Source of the DNA: Methanosaeta sp. PtaB.Bin039
GTDB taxonomy: Archaea; Halobacteriota; Methanosarcinia; Methanotrichales; Methanotrichaceae
Length of the DNA: 64,000 nucleotides
Direction: 5' to 3'
Assembly: GCA_002067795.1 (NCBI GenBank)
Contig: MVQI01000029.1
Span: 23,912 to 87,911 of the forward strand
Shown: positions 1 through 7,605 of the stretch, piece after piece
Position numbering within the stretch: the stretch's first letter is position 1
How the letters are laid out: each line of letters opens with the position of its first letter
The notes under the pieces: model-generated
The model's input: the letters and a program-made list of their open reading frames with translations, nothing else
What the model was told of the DNA's origin: nothing
Databases searched by the model: none
Made by a program: the position numbers and the translations under genes

Positions 1-950
1 GCAGACACCTGGCAGGGGATTTCCGGGTCTCTTAAGGCAGGCGGATCACCCAGCCAATGCCGCCCTGCGACCTCAAAGTGGCGGTCGATCCGGGTCGGTC
101 CCCCGAAACGATGAGATCTCATTGGGCGTGTTTTTTCGCCTTTTTTAGAGAGCCGAAATCCTCGCAGGAGTTGCCGGTTTCTTTGTAGACGTCTCAGCGT
201 GAATTCGACCTGGCAGCCGGTTCCCTCACCAAATCATGGTATCTTATTTAAATCTGGTGGAGAAATGGGGTACAGCCCAGACGGAGGAGAAGACCGAGTC
301 GAGTTACAGCATCTCGTTTTTCCATGCCAGCAGAAGGCTTAAGCAGTTTCTTCAGCCCAAATCGACCTTGATCACACATGGCAGGGCAGCTTTTAAGCCC
401 CACGGCACCTACAGCCGGCTGAAGAAGCCTCGATGATGCCGAAAACAGGGTACACACATTCGCTTTGCCAGAGCCTCTTAAAGTCTTGGCTGGCAGCATA
501 CCGGAACCAACTGCTTGCGAGACGGGATCTGAAGGCATTAACTTGATAAGTGTCAAAGGCCCCAACCGTGGCATGACGATTTGGATTGTCATGATCTTTC
601 CCCTAATCCAAACCGCCTGAGGTCCCGATGCAATGAGGCTTGCATAATCATCCGGAATTCAGATATCATCGATCTCGATATCATCGATCTCACGTATAGG
701 AGCGCAGACTCTCTTTGACTTGTCTGCCAGGTTCTGGCCGCAATGTCTGTGATGATACATTTGAATGCCTTTTGTTCTGATGAATGCATCTTTGCCTGGT
801 AAAGTAGTCTGATGCCCGTATCTGGCGCGCCCAAATCCGACAAGAGAATAGCTTAAATTCGCTTCTGGTTTTAGCGACATAGATTACAGATTGAATTTTT
901 ACCATATGAAAGTGCTCTGTAGATGCTTATGTGTACAGTAGTGTTTGCCT
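1..950. other. intergenic region with no confident gene
   Basis: I see no recognisable gene in this stretch. A minus-strand frame opens with an ATG at 120 and runs off the left edge for 40 codons; it could be the start of a gene outside the window, but its residues match nothing I know. A 12-bp palindrome (ATGAGATCTCAT) lies at 109-120 and two T-rich runs at about 131-149 could end a plus-strand transcript. Short overlapping frames between 236 and 905 have no ribosome binding site and no family resemblance. Confidence 0.5.
662..691. repeat. perfect 2 x 15-bp tandem repeat
   Basis: The 15-mer GATATCATCGATCTC occurs twice back to back. Each unit contains the palindrome ATCGAT, and ATGAT/ATCAT pairs within it. 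No gene is clearly attached to it; its role is unknown. Confidence 0.85.
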
Positions 951-967
951 CAATTGTCTATTAATAA
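951..967 (+). promoter_or_regulatory. promoter element of DUF1699 copy 1
   Basis: The 17-mer CAATTGTCTATTAATAA is repeated exactly before the second DUF1699 gene at 1710-1726, at nearly the same distance from the ATG (48 versus 49 nt). The TATTAATA part resembles an archaeal TATA box. Conservation against diverged flanking sequence argues that it is functional. Confidence 0.7.
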
Positions 968-998
968 GATGTTGGAGTGCTGAGTATTGTGAGTGTTC

Positions 999-1406
999 AT
1001 GAGACTTAGAGTAGTCAGCTCCAAGAGCGAGATCCCTCAGCTCAGTCCGAACGAGAAGATGGTACACCTGGCCTTCCGCGCCTCGAACGTCGATTTCCTG
1101 AACCTGATGCAGAAGTGTCCCAGGCTGCGGGTGATACAGGTTCCGCCCTCCTACCGCAAGACCATGTCAGACGCCATCCAGGTATTCCTGGAGATGCAGG
1201 GCATCGAACTCCTGGAGGGGGACGTCTGGGGCCACCGCAAAGACCTTGACGAGTACTTCACAGTCACCGACAGCACCATGGAAGAGATAAAGTCCATGAT
1301 CAACAAGGGTGTCAGCTTCGACGAGATGTCTGAGCAGATCCAGAAGAAGGCCCGCATAGGACCGGACCTGATAAAATATATAGCCCGGACAAAGATCACC
1401 GCCTGA
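999..1406 (+). CDS. DUF1699 family protein, copy 1
   Basis: This 135-residue protein begins MRLRVVSSKSEI and belongs, as far as I recognise, to the DUF1699 family, a strongly conserved methanogen protein of unknown function. No transmembrane segment, signal peptide or catalytic motif is evident. The middle (about residues 25-50) has a leucine-rich, repeat-like pattern (HLAFRASNVDFLNLMQKCP). I chose the ATG at 999 over an in-frame GTG at 993 because the paralog at 1759 has the same arrangement. The two copies differ at about 11 of 135 positions, mostly conservatively, so both appear to be under selection. Function cannot be stated. Confidence 0.85.
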   Translation: MRLRVVSSKSEIPQLSPNEKMVHLAFRASNVDFLNLMQKCPRLRVIQVPPSYRKTMSDAIQVFLEMQGIELLEGDVWGHRKDLDEYFTVTDSTMEEIKSMINKGVSFDEMSEQIQKKARIGPDLIKYIARTKITA

Positions 1407-1709
1407 TCTATGATGATCAGGCCCCCCATATTTTCTTCTCGCCCAAGTCGTCGTCTATTTGAAAAGGCCGTCTCTTCCACAACCTGCCTGTGCCCATAAC
1501 ATGCCGATCTTGACTTTACTGTTCGGTCACGAAGGGCCAAAAGTCCAAGTAAGCGTCTTTTCCGCATCTGTAGATCGAGATTCGAGATGTTGTCTCAGCA
1601 GATTCGTGGCTTACTTATTGCATATATCTCGTCGCTTATCAAGGCATTAATTAATATAATTTCGATGATAATTGGACGAACATACTGTTTTATACGGATG
1701 TGTTCACCG
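1407..1709. other. intergenic spacer between DUF1699 copies
   Basis: About 300 bases without a gene. The sequence becomes AT-rich after 1600 and ends in the duplicated promoter element. I see no stable hairpin or small ORF that I would defend. Confidence 0.6.
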
Positions 1710-1726
1710 CAATTGTCTATTAATAA
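1710..1726 (+). promoter_or_regulatory. promoter element of DUF1699 copy 2
   Basis: This is an exact second copy of CAATTGTCTATTAATAA, 49 nt before the ATG of the second DUF1699 gene. Flanking bases have diverged from the first copy, so the conserved block probably marks the TATA box and an upstream factor-recognition element. Confidence 0.7.
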
Positions 1727-1758
1727 CATGCGATAGTGGTAGATGACGGGGAGTGTTT

Positions 1759-2166
1759 ATGAGACTTAGAGTAGTCAGCTCCAAGAGCGAGATAAACCAG
1801 TTGAGCCCAAATGAGAAGATGATCCATCTGGCCTTCCGAGCCTCAAACGTCGATTTCCTGAACCTTATGCAGAAGTGCCCACGCCTCCGCATGATCCAGG
1901 TCCCTCCATCCTACCGCAAGACCATGTCAAACGCCATCTCGGTCTTCCTGGAGATGCAGGGCATCGAACTCCTGGAGGGGGATGTCTGGGGCCATCGAAA
2001 GGATCTGGACGAGTACTTCACAGTAGCCGACAGCACCATGGAAGAGATAAAGTCCATGATCAGCAAGGGCGTCAGCTTCGACGAGATGTCTGAAGAGATC
2101 CAGAAGAAGGCCCGCATAGGACCGGATCTGATAAGATATATCGCCAAGTCTAAGATAACCGCTTAG
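1759..2166 (+). CDS. DUF1699 family protein, copy 2
   Basis: This is a 135-residue tandem paralog of the preceding gene and about 92% identical to it by direct comparison. Substitutions include P13N, V22I and D57N-type changes spread along the chain, with the core around LLEGDVWGHRKDLDEYF unchanged. It has its own copy of the promoter, so the pair is probably transcribed as two separate units rather than as one operon. The function of DUF1699 is unknown to me; the duplication suggests either a dosage effect or two differently controlled isoforms. Confidence 0.85.
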   Translation: MRLRVVSSKSEINQLSPNEKMIHLAFRASNVDFLNLMQKCPRLRMIQVPPSYRKTMSNAISVFLEMQGIELLEGDVWGHRKDLDEYFTVADSTMEEIKSMISKGVSFDEMSEEIQKKARIGPDLIRYIAKSKITA

Positions 2167-2321
2167 ACCGACATCTCAGATCAGCTCCCCGAGGGAGACG
2201 ACGCGGCCGACATTCCAGATCAGGCGAAAGGTCATCGTTCTTCGCATTTTGGATTTGGCAGCATCGCCTCCATTCACCGATCCAAAAATTCATCTGTCTT
2301 CCCAGCATCCAGCCAGAACTG

Positions 2322-3482
2322 ATGCCGATAAGCGAGGCGGATATTACAGTAATTGGGGCCTCTTTGGCCGGGATAATGGCTGCAATATCGGCGGCGAAGG
2401 CCGGAGTTGATACGGTCCTTGTGGAGAGGCGCCCGGGTAAAGACCGTCCCGCGAACACTGTCTTTTTGGGAATGGCCCGCGGCCTGGAGATCGATCTGGC
2501 AGGATTTGCCAGGCACAGGCTTCGCGGAATGCGCATAATCTCCCCTGCGGGACATGCTCTGGAGGTGCTGACCGAAGGATACTTCCTGGACCGCGAATCA
2601 CTGGACAGGCATCTCCTGGACCGCGCCTTGGACCTGGGAGCGGAGGTGGTCGAGGGGGAAGCTTCTGCAGCCCGGAGCAATGACGGTTGGACCGTTCGGG
2701 CTGGCGGGCGCAATATCGAGAGCCGGATTGTGATCGATGCCGGCGGAGTGGATTCAGCAATCGCCATAAGAGAGGGGCTAAAGACCATGCTCCATCCCGA
2801 GGACGTGGCCTGGGCCATGGATGCCCTGGTGGAGCATCCCGGCATTGGAGAAGAGGACCTGTTCGAGTACTGGGTAGGCTCCCTGGCCCCCGGATGGAAG
2901 GCCACCTTCTCTCCAGGTGGCGGCAACCTGGCAACCCTAGGTGTCTTTGTGAGGGGCAGAGGAAGAGATGTGAGGCCATATCTGGACCGTTTTGTGGAGA
3001 TCTTCAAGCGGCATAAGGCCTTCAGATACGACCGCATCCGTGATCTTCGTATCCTGGATATCAGAAGCGGAGGAGATCCAATAGCTGCGCTGCCCGGCCA
3101 GATGGTGGCAGACGGATTGATGGTGACTGGAGGCGCTGCTGCCCAAAGCGGCCTTGCCTACTCCATGCGGGCCGGGCTGATATGCGGCAATGTCGCTGCC
3201 TCTGCCGTCAGGTCAGGCGACACCTCTAAAGAAGCCCTCCTCCCCTACCCAAGACTATGGCATAAAGAGCTGGGCATGGAGTACCGGCTCGGGCGTGCAG
3301 CGCTGCAAACCCTGAGCCAGATGTCGGACCAGGAGATAGACCGTATGGCGATGGCGCTTGGAGGAAAGGACCTCTTGGCTGGCGGATCGCTTTACGGAAG
3401 AACATTTCGAGCCGGGCTCTCGGTGGCCTTGGCCAATCCTGGTGCAGCCGCTCGCCTGATCGGGAACCTGTTGAGGGATTGA
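2322..3482 (+). CDS. geranylgeranyl reductase-family FAD flavoprotein
   Basis: This 386-residue protein has an N-terminal Rossmann nucleotide-binding motif (VIGASLAGIMAA, residues about 10-21) followed by an acidic/basic strand end (VLVERR), as in FAD-dependent geranylgeranyl reductases and squalene-epoxidase-like monooxygenases. A second FAD contact region (VTGGAAAQSGL, about residues 267-277) is also typical. Archaeal relatives saturate the isoprenoid chains of membrane lipids, which is a plausible role here, but substrate cannot be read from sequence. The first glycine of the dinucleotide motif is followed by A-S rather than the usual G/A pattern. It is monocistronic, between DUF1699 and a convergent DUF3467 gene. 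Confidence 0.75.
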   Translation: MPISEADITVIGASLAGIMAAISAAKAGVDTVLVERRPGKDRPANTVFLGMARGLEIDLAGFARHRLRGMRIISPAGHALEVLTEGYFLDRESLDRHLLDRALDLGAEVVEGEASAARSNDGWTVRAGGRNIESRIVIDAGGVDSAIAIREGLKTMLHPEDVAWAMDALVEHPGIGEEDLFEYWVGSLAPGWKATFSPGGGNLATLGVFVRGRGRDVRPYLDRFVEIFKRHKAFRYDRIRDLRILDIRSGGDPIAALPGQMVADGLMVTGGAAAQSGLAYSMRAGLICGNVAASAVRSGDTSKEALLPYPRLWHKELGMEYRLGRAALQTLSQMSDQEIDRMAMALGGKDLLAGGSLYGRTFRAGLSVALANPGAAARLIGNLLRD

Positions 3483-3534
3483 ATATCCCTGAATCAGGCA
3501 CCATGCGCCTCGATGTCCCCTACAAGCAGACCGT

Positions 3535-3840
3535 TTAAGCTACCTCCACATTGTTGTCCTCTTTGGGCATTACAGGGGCCTCTGGCAGCTTTATCTCGCC
3601 GTAAACGCTCTCATATCTCTGGATATTGACCTTGAGCGCGTTGAGCAGCCTTTTTGCATGTTGGGGGGTTATGGCCACGATCGCCCTGCCCACGGCCATG
3701 TTGGTCTCGGGTATCTTATGCAGGAAGGTCAGGGTTACCTCGTCGTCACTGTGCCTGATGCTGATCAGATTGGAGTAAACCGGCTCTAGGCCTTCCGGGA
3801 TCTTCACGCTCAGCTGGGTCGATTTTGCCTGTTCGGTCAT
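3535..3840 (-). CDS. DUF3467 family protein
   Basis: This 101-residue soluble protein matches the small DUF3467 family. A conserved core (TFLHKIPETNMAVGRAIVAI, residues about 39-58) is followed by TPQHAKRLLNAL and then by an acidic tail. The family is found in bacteria and archaea and its function is not established. It is transcribed divergently from the nuclease-like gene at 3933, and the intervening 92 bases must hold both promoters; an AT-rich ATATATTATAG lies at about 3901-3911 for the plus-strand gene. Confidence 0.75.
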   Translation of the reverse strand: MTEQAKSTQLSVKIPEGLEPVYSNLISIRHSDDEVTLTFLHKIPETNMAVGRAIVAITPQHAKRLLNALKVNIQRYESVYGEIKLPEAPVMPKEDNNVEVA

Positions 3841-3932
3841 GTTATCTCCAGTTCAGGCACGCCCCGAGGTGCTTATCTATCTGTCGTCGGCCCAGACAAC
3901 GATATATTATAGAGACGGGTAGATCTGCGGGT

Positions 3933-4457
3933 ATGATCGAGCTGAGGAGCGACCCCTACGTGCTGAAGCCCCGGGTCAGCCCGGACACAGAGACCGACTT
4001 TCGCATACACCTCAACATCGGCTGGTGTCGTGGTGTCCTCTTCAACGTGGTTGCCCTGAAGAACTCAATCGCCATGGTTGAGTACGACGCAATCCTATGG
4101 TCAGAGGACTCCGTAATGTTTGTGGAGTACAAGGACTCGGTCGCCGCCTACAAGAACCTCTCCTCGCGAAGGATTCAGCAGATGGCCGGCCTCGCCAAGA
4201 ACATCGGTCGTGGGCTGGGATATCGAAAATACAACTTCCTTGTTGTGGTGAAGGACCTGGAGGAAAAGACCTGCAAAGGAGGTGTAGAGGTGCTGCCACT
4301 CTATCTCCTGGGGAGCTACGAACCGGTATTCGTTTCCACCATAACCGAGCTTGATTTCTTAACCAAGCTGCAGGCCAAGTATTCCCGTGAAGGCAAACTG
4401 GATGCAGTAAAGGAGCTGGAGACGCTGCGCAAGATAATAGAGATGGAGCTTCCCTAA
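3933..4457 (+). CDS. small protein with a possible PD-(D/E)XK nuclease core
   Basis: I do not recognise a named family for this 174-residue protein. Residues about 50-67 show YDAIL, then a hydrophobic strand ending in VEYK. D52, E65 and K67 have the spacing of the D...ExK catalytic core of PD-(D/E)XK nucleases, and a helix with a Q (RRIQQMAGLAKN) follows. A later strand, NFLVVV, is also consistent with that fold. The start at 3933 is preferred over an upstream in-frame ATG at 3825 because the promoter-like AT stretch lies at about 3901 and the upstream codons look random. The shikimate kinase gene starts 9 bases after the stop, so the two are probably cotranscribed. Confidence 0.55.
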   Translation: MIELRSDPYVLKPRVSPDTETDFRIHLNIGWCRGVLFNVVALKNSIAMVEYDAILWSEDSVMFVEYKDSVAAYKNLSSRRIQQMAGLAKNIGRGLGYRKYNFLVVVKDLEEKTCKGGVEVLPLYLLGSYEPVFVSTITELDFLTKLQAKYSREGKLDAVKELETLRKIIEMELP

Positions 4458-4466
4458 AGGAGGATC

Positions 4467-5321
4467 ATGAAGGGTAAAGGATCTGGCCAGGCGTGGGGGG
4501 CAGCCACGATATTAAACGCGGTGGCCTCCTGGAAGGGCTCAGCATTCGCAGTTGGCCTGCGCACCTGGGCCCAGGTCGATATTGGAGGAGACGAGGTCAT
4601 GGGGGACATCCCGGGGGTGGATGCATCCCTCGTCGTCAGATCGGCAGAGCTGGTGCTGGAAAGGTTTGGCCTGGACGCTGGGGCGACGGTAAAGACCTGG
4701 AGCGAGATCCCGGTGGCCAGCGGCCTGAAATCCAGCAGCGCGGCTGCAAACGCTGTTGTCTTGGCTGCACTTGACGCCATTGGGGAATCCATGGAGCCGC
4801 TGGAGGCCATTTCCCTTGGAGTGAGAGCGGCCATGGATGTGAAGGTGACCATAACAGGCGCATTCGACGATGCCTGCGCTTCCTTTCTGGGAGGCGTGGT
4901 TGTAACGGACAACCGCGCCCTAAAGCTCCTCCGTCATGAGGATATGCACTCGTCAGTCGTCCTGCTAGTGCCAAACGAACGTCTTTACTCCAGCCGTACC
5001 GACGTGACGCGATCCCGCCTCATGGCTGATCTGGCAGACCTGGCGTTCGAGCAGGCAATGAGTGGAGACTTCTGCCGGGCCATGACCCTAAACGGGCTTT
5101 TGTATTGCGCTGCATTGAACCGGCCATCAGAACCCATCCTGGCGGCCCTGGCTGCCGGGGCAAGGGCAGCCAGCCTCTCAGGCACCGGTCCATCATATGC
5201 GGCGCTCGTCGATGATCGGTCTGCCGATCAGGTGGTTCAGGCCTGGCAGGGCTTTGGCGGAAGGGTGATAAAGACAGAGGTAATGAATGTCAGAGCTGGG
5301 CAATTCTCGCCTTCAGCATGA
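4467..5321 (+). CDS. aroK: archaeal shikimate kinase, GHMP type
   Basis: This 284-residue protein phosphorylates shikimate at O3 in the chorismate pathway. It belongs to the archaeal GHMP-kinase type rather than the bacterial P-loop type. The ATP-binding loop PVASGLKSSSAAANA (about residues 83-97) is the GHMP signature, and a second glycine-rich motif SLSGTGPSYAAL (about 236-247) matches motif 3. AAGGAGG at 4457-4463 is a clear ribosome binding site for the ATG at 4467. Chorismate mutase follows 39 bases downstream, so two steps of aromatic amino acid synthesis are linked. Confidence 0.93.
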   Translation: MKGKGSGQAWGAATILNAVASWKGSAFAVGLRTWAQVDIGGDEVMGDIPGVDASLVVRSAELVLERFGLDAGATVKTWSEIPVASGLKSSSAAANAVVLAALDAIGESMEPLEAISLGVRAAMDVKVTITGAFDDACASFLGGVVVTDNRALKLLRHEDMHSSVVLLVPNERLYSSRTDVTRSRLMADLADLAFEQAMSGDFCRAMTLNGLLYCAALNRPSEPILAALAAGARAASLSGTGPSYAALVDDRSADQVVQAWQGFGGRVIKTEVMNVRAGQFSPSA

Positions 5322-5360
5322 ATCTCGTGCAAGCATACAGGCCATGGGGGAAATGAGATC

Positions 5361-5645
5361 TTGGATCTGGCAGAAAGTCGCATAGAGGTAGCAAAGATTG
5401 ATAAGGAGATAATCCGGCTCATCGGCCGGCGTCTGGATCTGGCCAGGGAAATCTACCTTGCGAAGGTCAATATCAGAGCTCCGATCGAGGACCCGGTCCA
5501 GGAGAAAGTCGTGGTGGATCGCGCCATCGACCTGGCCACTGAGGAGGGAATAGACGCCGGGGACGTGAAGGAGATCTTCCGCATATTGATCAGGATGAAC
5601 CTGGCCAAGCAGCATGCTATGCGGGGCGACGAGGATTCCTCCTGA
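5361..5645 (+). CDS. chorismate mutase, AroQ type
   Basis: This 94-residue all-helical protein converts chorismate to prephenate for phenylalanine and tyrosine synthesis. It shows the AroQ pattern: R-IEVAKIDKEIIRLIGRR in helix 1, followed by a K-rich active-site stretch (LAREIYLAKV) and a C-terminal helix with FRILIRMNLAKQ. The start is TTG at 5361, with GGGGGAAATGAG just upstream; nearby ATG codons are out of frame. It is a stand-alone monofunctional domain directly after shikimate kinase and very probably cotranscribed with it. Confidence 0.88.
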   Translation: MDLAESRIEVAKIDKEIIRLIGRRLDLAREIYLAKVNIRAPIEDPVQEKVVVDRAIDLATEEGIDAGDVKEIFRILIRMNLAKQHAMRGDEDSS

Positions 5646-6118
5646 GGCAATGCAGGCGCTCGCTTGCCGAGACGCCCGGCCCGTCACGGCGTGATTTAAA
5701 TAGGCAAGTCCAGATCCACTGCCGATGCGTTATGATCCAATGCCAGGCGGCGTTAGGTTTTGCCGAGGCGGGATAGGGACATGATTTCCTGTCCATATCG
5801 TATCCATCGGCGAGGCAAGCCTGCCTGATTTGAGCCGGTGGTCATGGGCCAAGATAGAGATCCCAAAGATGCAGCCCGATCTTACTCATTGGGCGACTTC
5901 GCGAATTATTTTGCTACAGATTATTTCGTAACATAGATACGGCAAAAAAGTATATTATTAATATTTTAATTTATTTGTCAGGCGATCGGGCAGTGCACTC
6001 CGGCATTGATACAGCGACCTGGAGGCATATCCATCCTATGAAGGCCATCGATCTGTGTAGCCGCAGCGACGCATCTTCCGCCAGGATTAATAGCCAGTTG
6101 CGAATAAGAGGCTCCGCT
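5646..6118. other. intergenic region before purE
   Basis: About 470 bases without a gene I can support. A TATA-like GATTTAAATAG lies at 5692-5702, and an AT-rich tract with AGTATATTATTAATATTTTAA lies at about 5948-5970. The latter is 150 bases before the purE start, so either the leader is long or the in-frame codons from 5975 are translated. Those extra codons do not resemble PurE. Confidence 0.5.
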
Positions 6119-6508
6119 ATGCCAGATGTTGCCGTCATCTCCGGGTCCAGGTCGGACCAGCCAGTGGTGGATAAGGTGCTGGACAGGCTGAAAAAGGGAG
6201 GGGCCAGCTTCGAACACCGTGTGCTCTCCGCTCACAGGGACCCTGCCGAGCTGGACCGATACGTTGCCGAGAGCGATGCCCGGGTCTTCATAGCCATTGC
6301 AGGCATGGCTGCCGCCCTTCCAGGCGTTGTGGCTGCCCGCACTCAGAGGCCGGTGATCGGGGTGCCGGTGAGCGGCAAGCTGCTGGGCCTGGATGCGCTC
6401 CTATCAATAGTGCAGATGCCCCCGGGAATCCCCGTGGCCTGCGTCTCCATCGACGGAGGAGAAAATGCAGGCGCGTTAGCCCTGCGGATACTAGAATCAG
6501 GAAGATAG
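6119..6508 (+). CDS. purE: PurE, 5-(carboxyamino)imidazole ribonucleotide mutase/AIR carboxylase
   Basis: This 129-residue protein carries out the carboxylation step of purine synthesis that yields CAIR. The N-terminus [19 protein letters not shown] holds the S-G-S-x-S-D substrate-phosphate motif. It is followed by [11 protein letters not shown], with the conserved SAHR, and by [16 protein letters not shown], all hallmarks of PurE. Length is short but complete for an archaeal PurE. An open frame extends upstream to 5975, but homology begins at the ATG at 6119, where AGAGG lies upstream. It is followed by a stress protein 48 bases downstream. Confidence 0.92.
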   Translation: MPDVAVISGSRSDQPVVDKVLDRLKKGGASFEHRVLSAHRDPAELDRYVAESDARVFIAIAGMAAALPGVVAARTQRPVIGVPVSGKLLGLDALLSIVQMPPGIPVACVSIDGGENAGALALRILESGR

Positions 6509-6556
6509 CTATTTATACCAAGTCATCATGATAGAAGCTCCAAAGGTGGGATTAGG

Positions 6557-6988
6557 ATGTACAAGCGGATCATGATAGCCACTGATGGCTCTGATAAATC
6601 CAAGCTTGCGGCCAAGGAGGGCGTGGAACTGGCCAAGGCTCTGGGTGCTGAGGTAGTGGCCCTCTACGTTGTCAACGAGGTCGTGGTTGCCGGTGCCGTC
6701 AGACAGCTTGGTGCCGACCGGAAGGAGGTAGAGGCCAGGCTTCAGTCTCAGGGCGCCAAGGCGGTTGCCGAGATCAAGCAGATGGGCGACGACATGGGGG
6801 TTAAGGTCGAGCCTCTGGTCAGGATCGGTGCCCCTGCCAACGTCATCATCGATGTGGGACGGGCGGAGAATGTTGAATGTATAGTTATGGGCAGCCACGG
6901 TGAGAGCGGCGTATCCAAGCTCCTCATCGGCAGCGTTGTTCAGAAAGTCCTTTATTGGGCCGCAGTTCCCGTGCTGGTAGTGAGATAA
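6557..6988 (+). CDS. universal stress protein, UspA family
   Basis: This 143-residue protein is a typical single-domain UspA fold protein. It starts with KRIMIATDGSDKS and ends with the ATP-binding motif GSHGESGVSKLLIGS (about residues 113-127), which fits G-2x-G-9x-G-S/T, so it is probably an ATP-binding member. The ribosome binding site is weak (AGGTGGGATTAGG at 6543-6555). The stop codon is followed immediately by the ATG of a 38-codon membrane peptide gene, suggesting joint expression and possibly a membrane partner. The specific stress is unknown. Confidence 0.92.
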   Translation: MYKRIMIATDGSDKSKLAAKEGVELAKALGAEVVALYVVNEVVVAGAVRQLGADRKEVEARLQSQGAKAVAEIKQMGDDMGVKVEPLVRIGAPANVIIDVGRAENVECIVMGSHGESGVSKLLIGSVVQKVLYWAAVPVLVVR

Positions 6989-7105
6989 ATGTCCGGTGGA
7001 GAATTCGTCATCGCTGATTCGCTGGTCTATGCATCCTTTGCCGTTGTATTTGTGGTTGGTTCTGCTCTGGCATACCTGGTGATCAGCCTAATCGGCGGCA
7101 GTTAA
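6989..7105 (+). CDS. 38-aa single-span membrane peptide linked to UspA
   Basis: The ATG directly abuts the TAA of the universal stress protein gene. The 38-residue product begins MSGGEFVIADSLVYASF and has one long hydrophobic stretch from about residue 13 to 35 (FAVVFVVGSALAYLVISLI), with a short acidic N-terminus and a GGS end. This is a good one-helix membrane protein. It lacks its own ribosome binding site, as expected for coupled translation. A stem-loop element follows 12 bases after its stop. I do not recognise a family; a role as a membrane anchor or a regulator working with the Usp protein is only inference. Confidence 0.6.
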   Translation: MSGGEFVIADSLVYASFAVVFVVGSALAYLVISLIGGS

Positions 7106-7116
7106 TTAAGTTATAA

Positions 7117-7165
7117 GAGGGCCCGTTACAGGTCGGCTTGAGCCGTCGGAAAAAAACGGGCCTCT
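7117..7165 (+). terminator. nested stem-loop, probable transcript end
   Basis: An outer stem pairs GGCCCGTT (7122-7129) with AACGGGCC (about 7154-7161), and an inner CGGC-TTGA-GCCG hairpin sits between them. An A-run and then a TCTCTTTT stretch follow. This looks like a structured 3' end for the usp-micropeptide transcript. It might also be a small structured RNA, but nothing else supports that. Confidence 0.5.
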
Positions 7166-7168
7166 CAT

Positions 7169-7605
7169 GTCTCTTTTGATCTGATCCCCACAGGACCCCG
7201 GGCTTGGCAATCCCATCCTATTCGTGTTTGAATGAGACTTCTGCATCTGCAGGATGAAATGCACTCCTCAAACTGCATTTCCGATCTCTGTAAAAGCGGC
7301 CCGCTCAAAGCTCCGAGAGGATATATCACCGAAGATGGCAAAATACAATTCCATAAATATAAAGATTGTTCCAATCGATACAGGAAATACTCCTTCGATA
7401 GCGATTGACGGCTCCAAAAGGATCGATCTGGCCTGCTGCTCAGGATGGCGTGTAACATGAATCGCCATCAGATGATCTTAAGAACAGCGCCCAAGTCAAT
7501 TGCGAAAATGCGGCTCTTTGGAATAATCCCTGAGCAGGTGACCGAAAGAGTCATAAAATTAAAAAAGGGGGACACCAAAAAGAAGCTCCCCCCAAGCCAT
7601 GAGTG
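7169..7605. other. gene-free spacer
   Basis: About 440 bases lie between the usp unit and the 3' end of the large surface-protein gene. Short hydrophobic frames occur on both strands (for example minus strand 7268-7468), but none has a ribosome binding site. The run AATTAAAAAAGGGGGACACC at 7557-7576 lies just past the surface gene's 3' end. Confidence 0.45.

Noticed and set aside
236..905. short frames on both strands in the first kilobase
   Set aside because: They overlap one another, lack ribosome binding sites and match nothing recognisable.
7268..7468. 66-codon minus-strand hydrophobic frame
   Set aside because: It has a partly hydrophobic product, but no ribosome binding site, promoter or family match.
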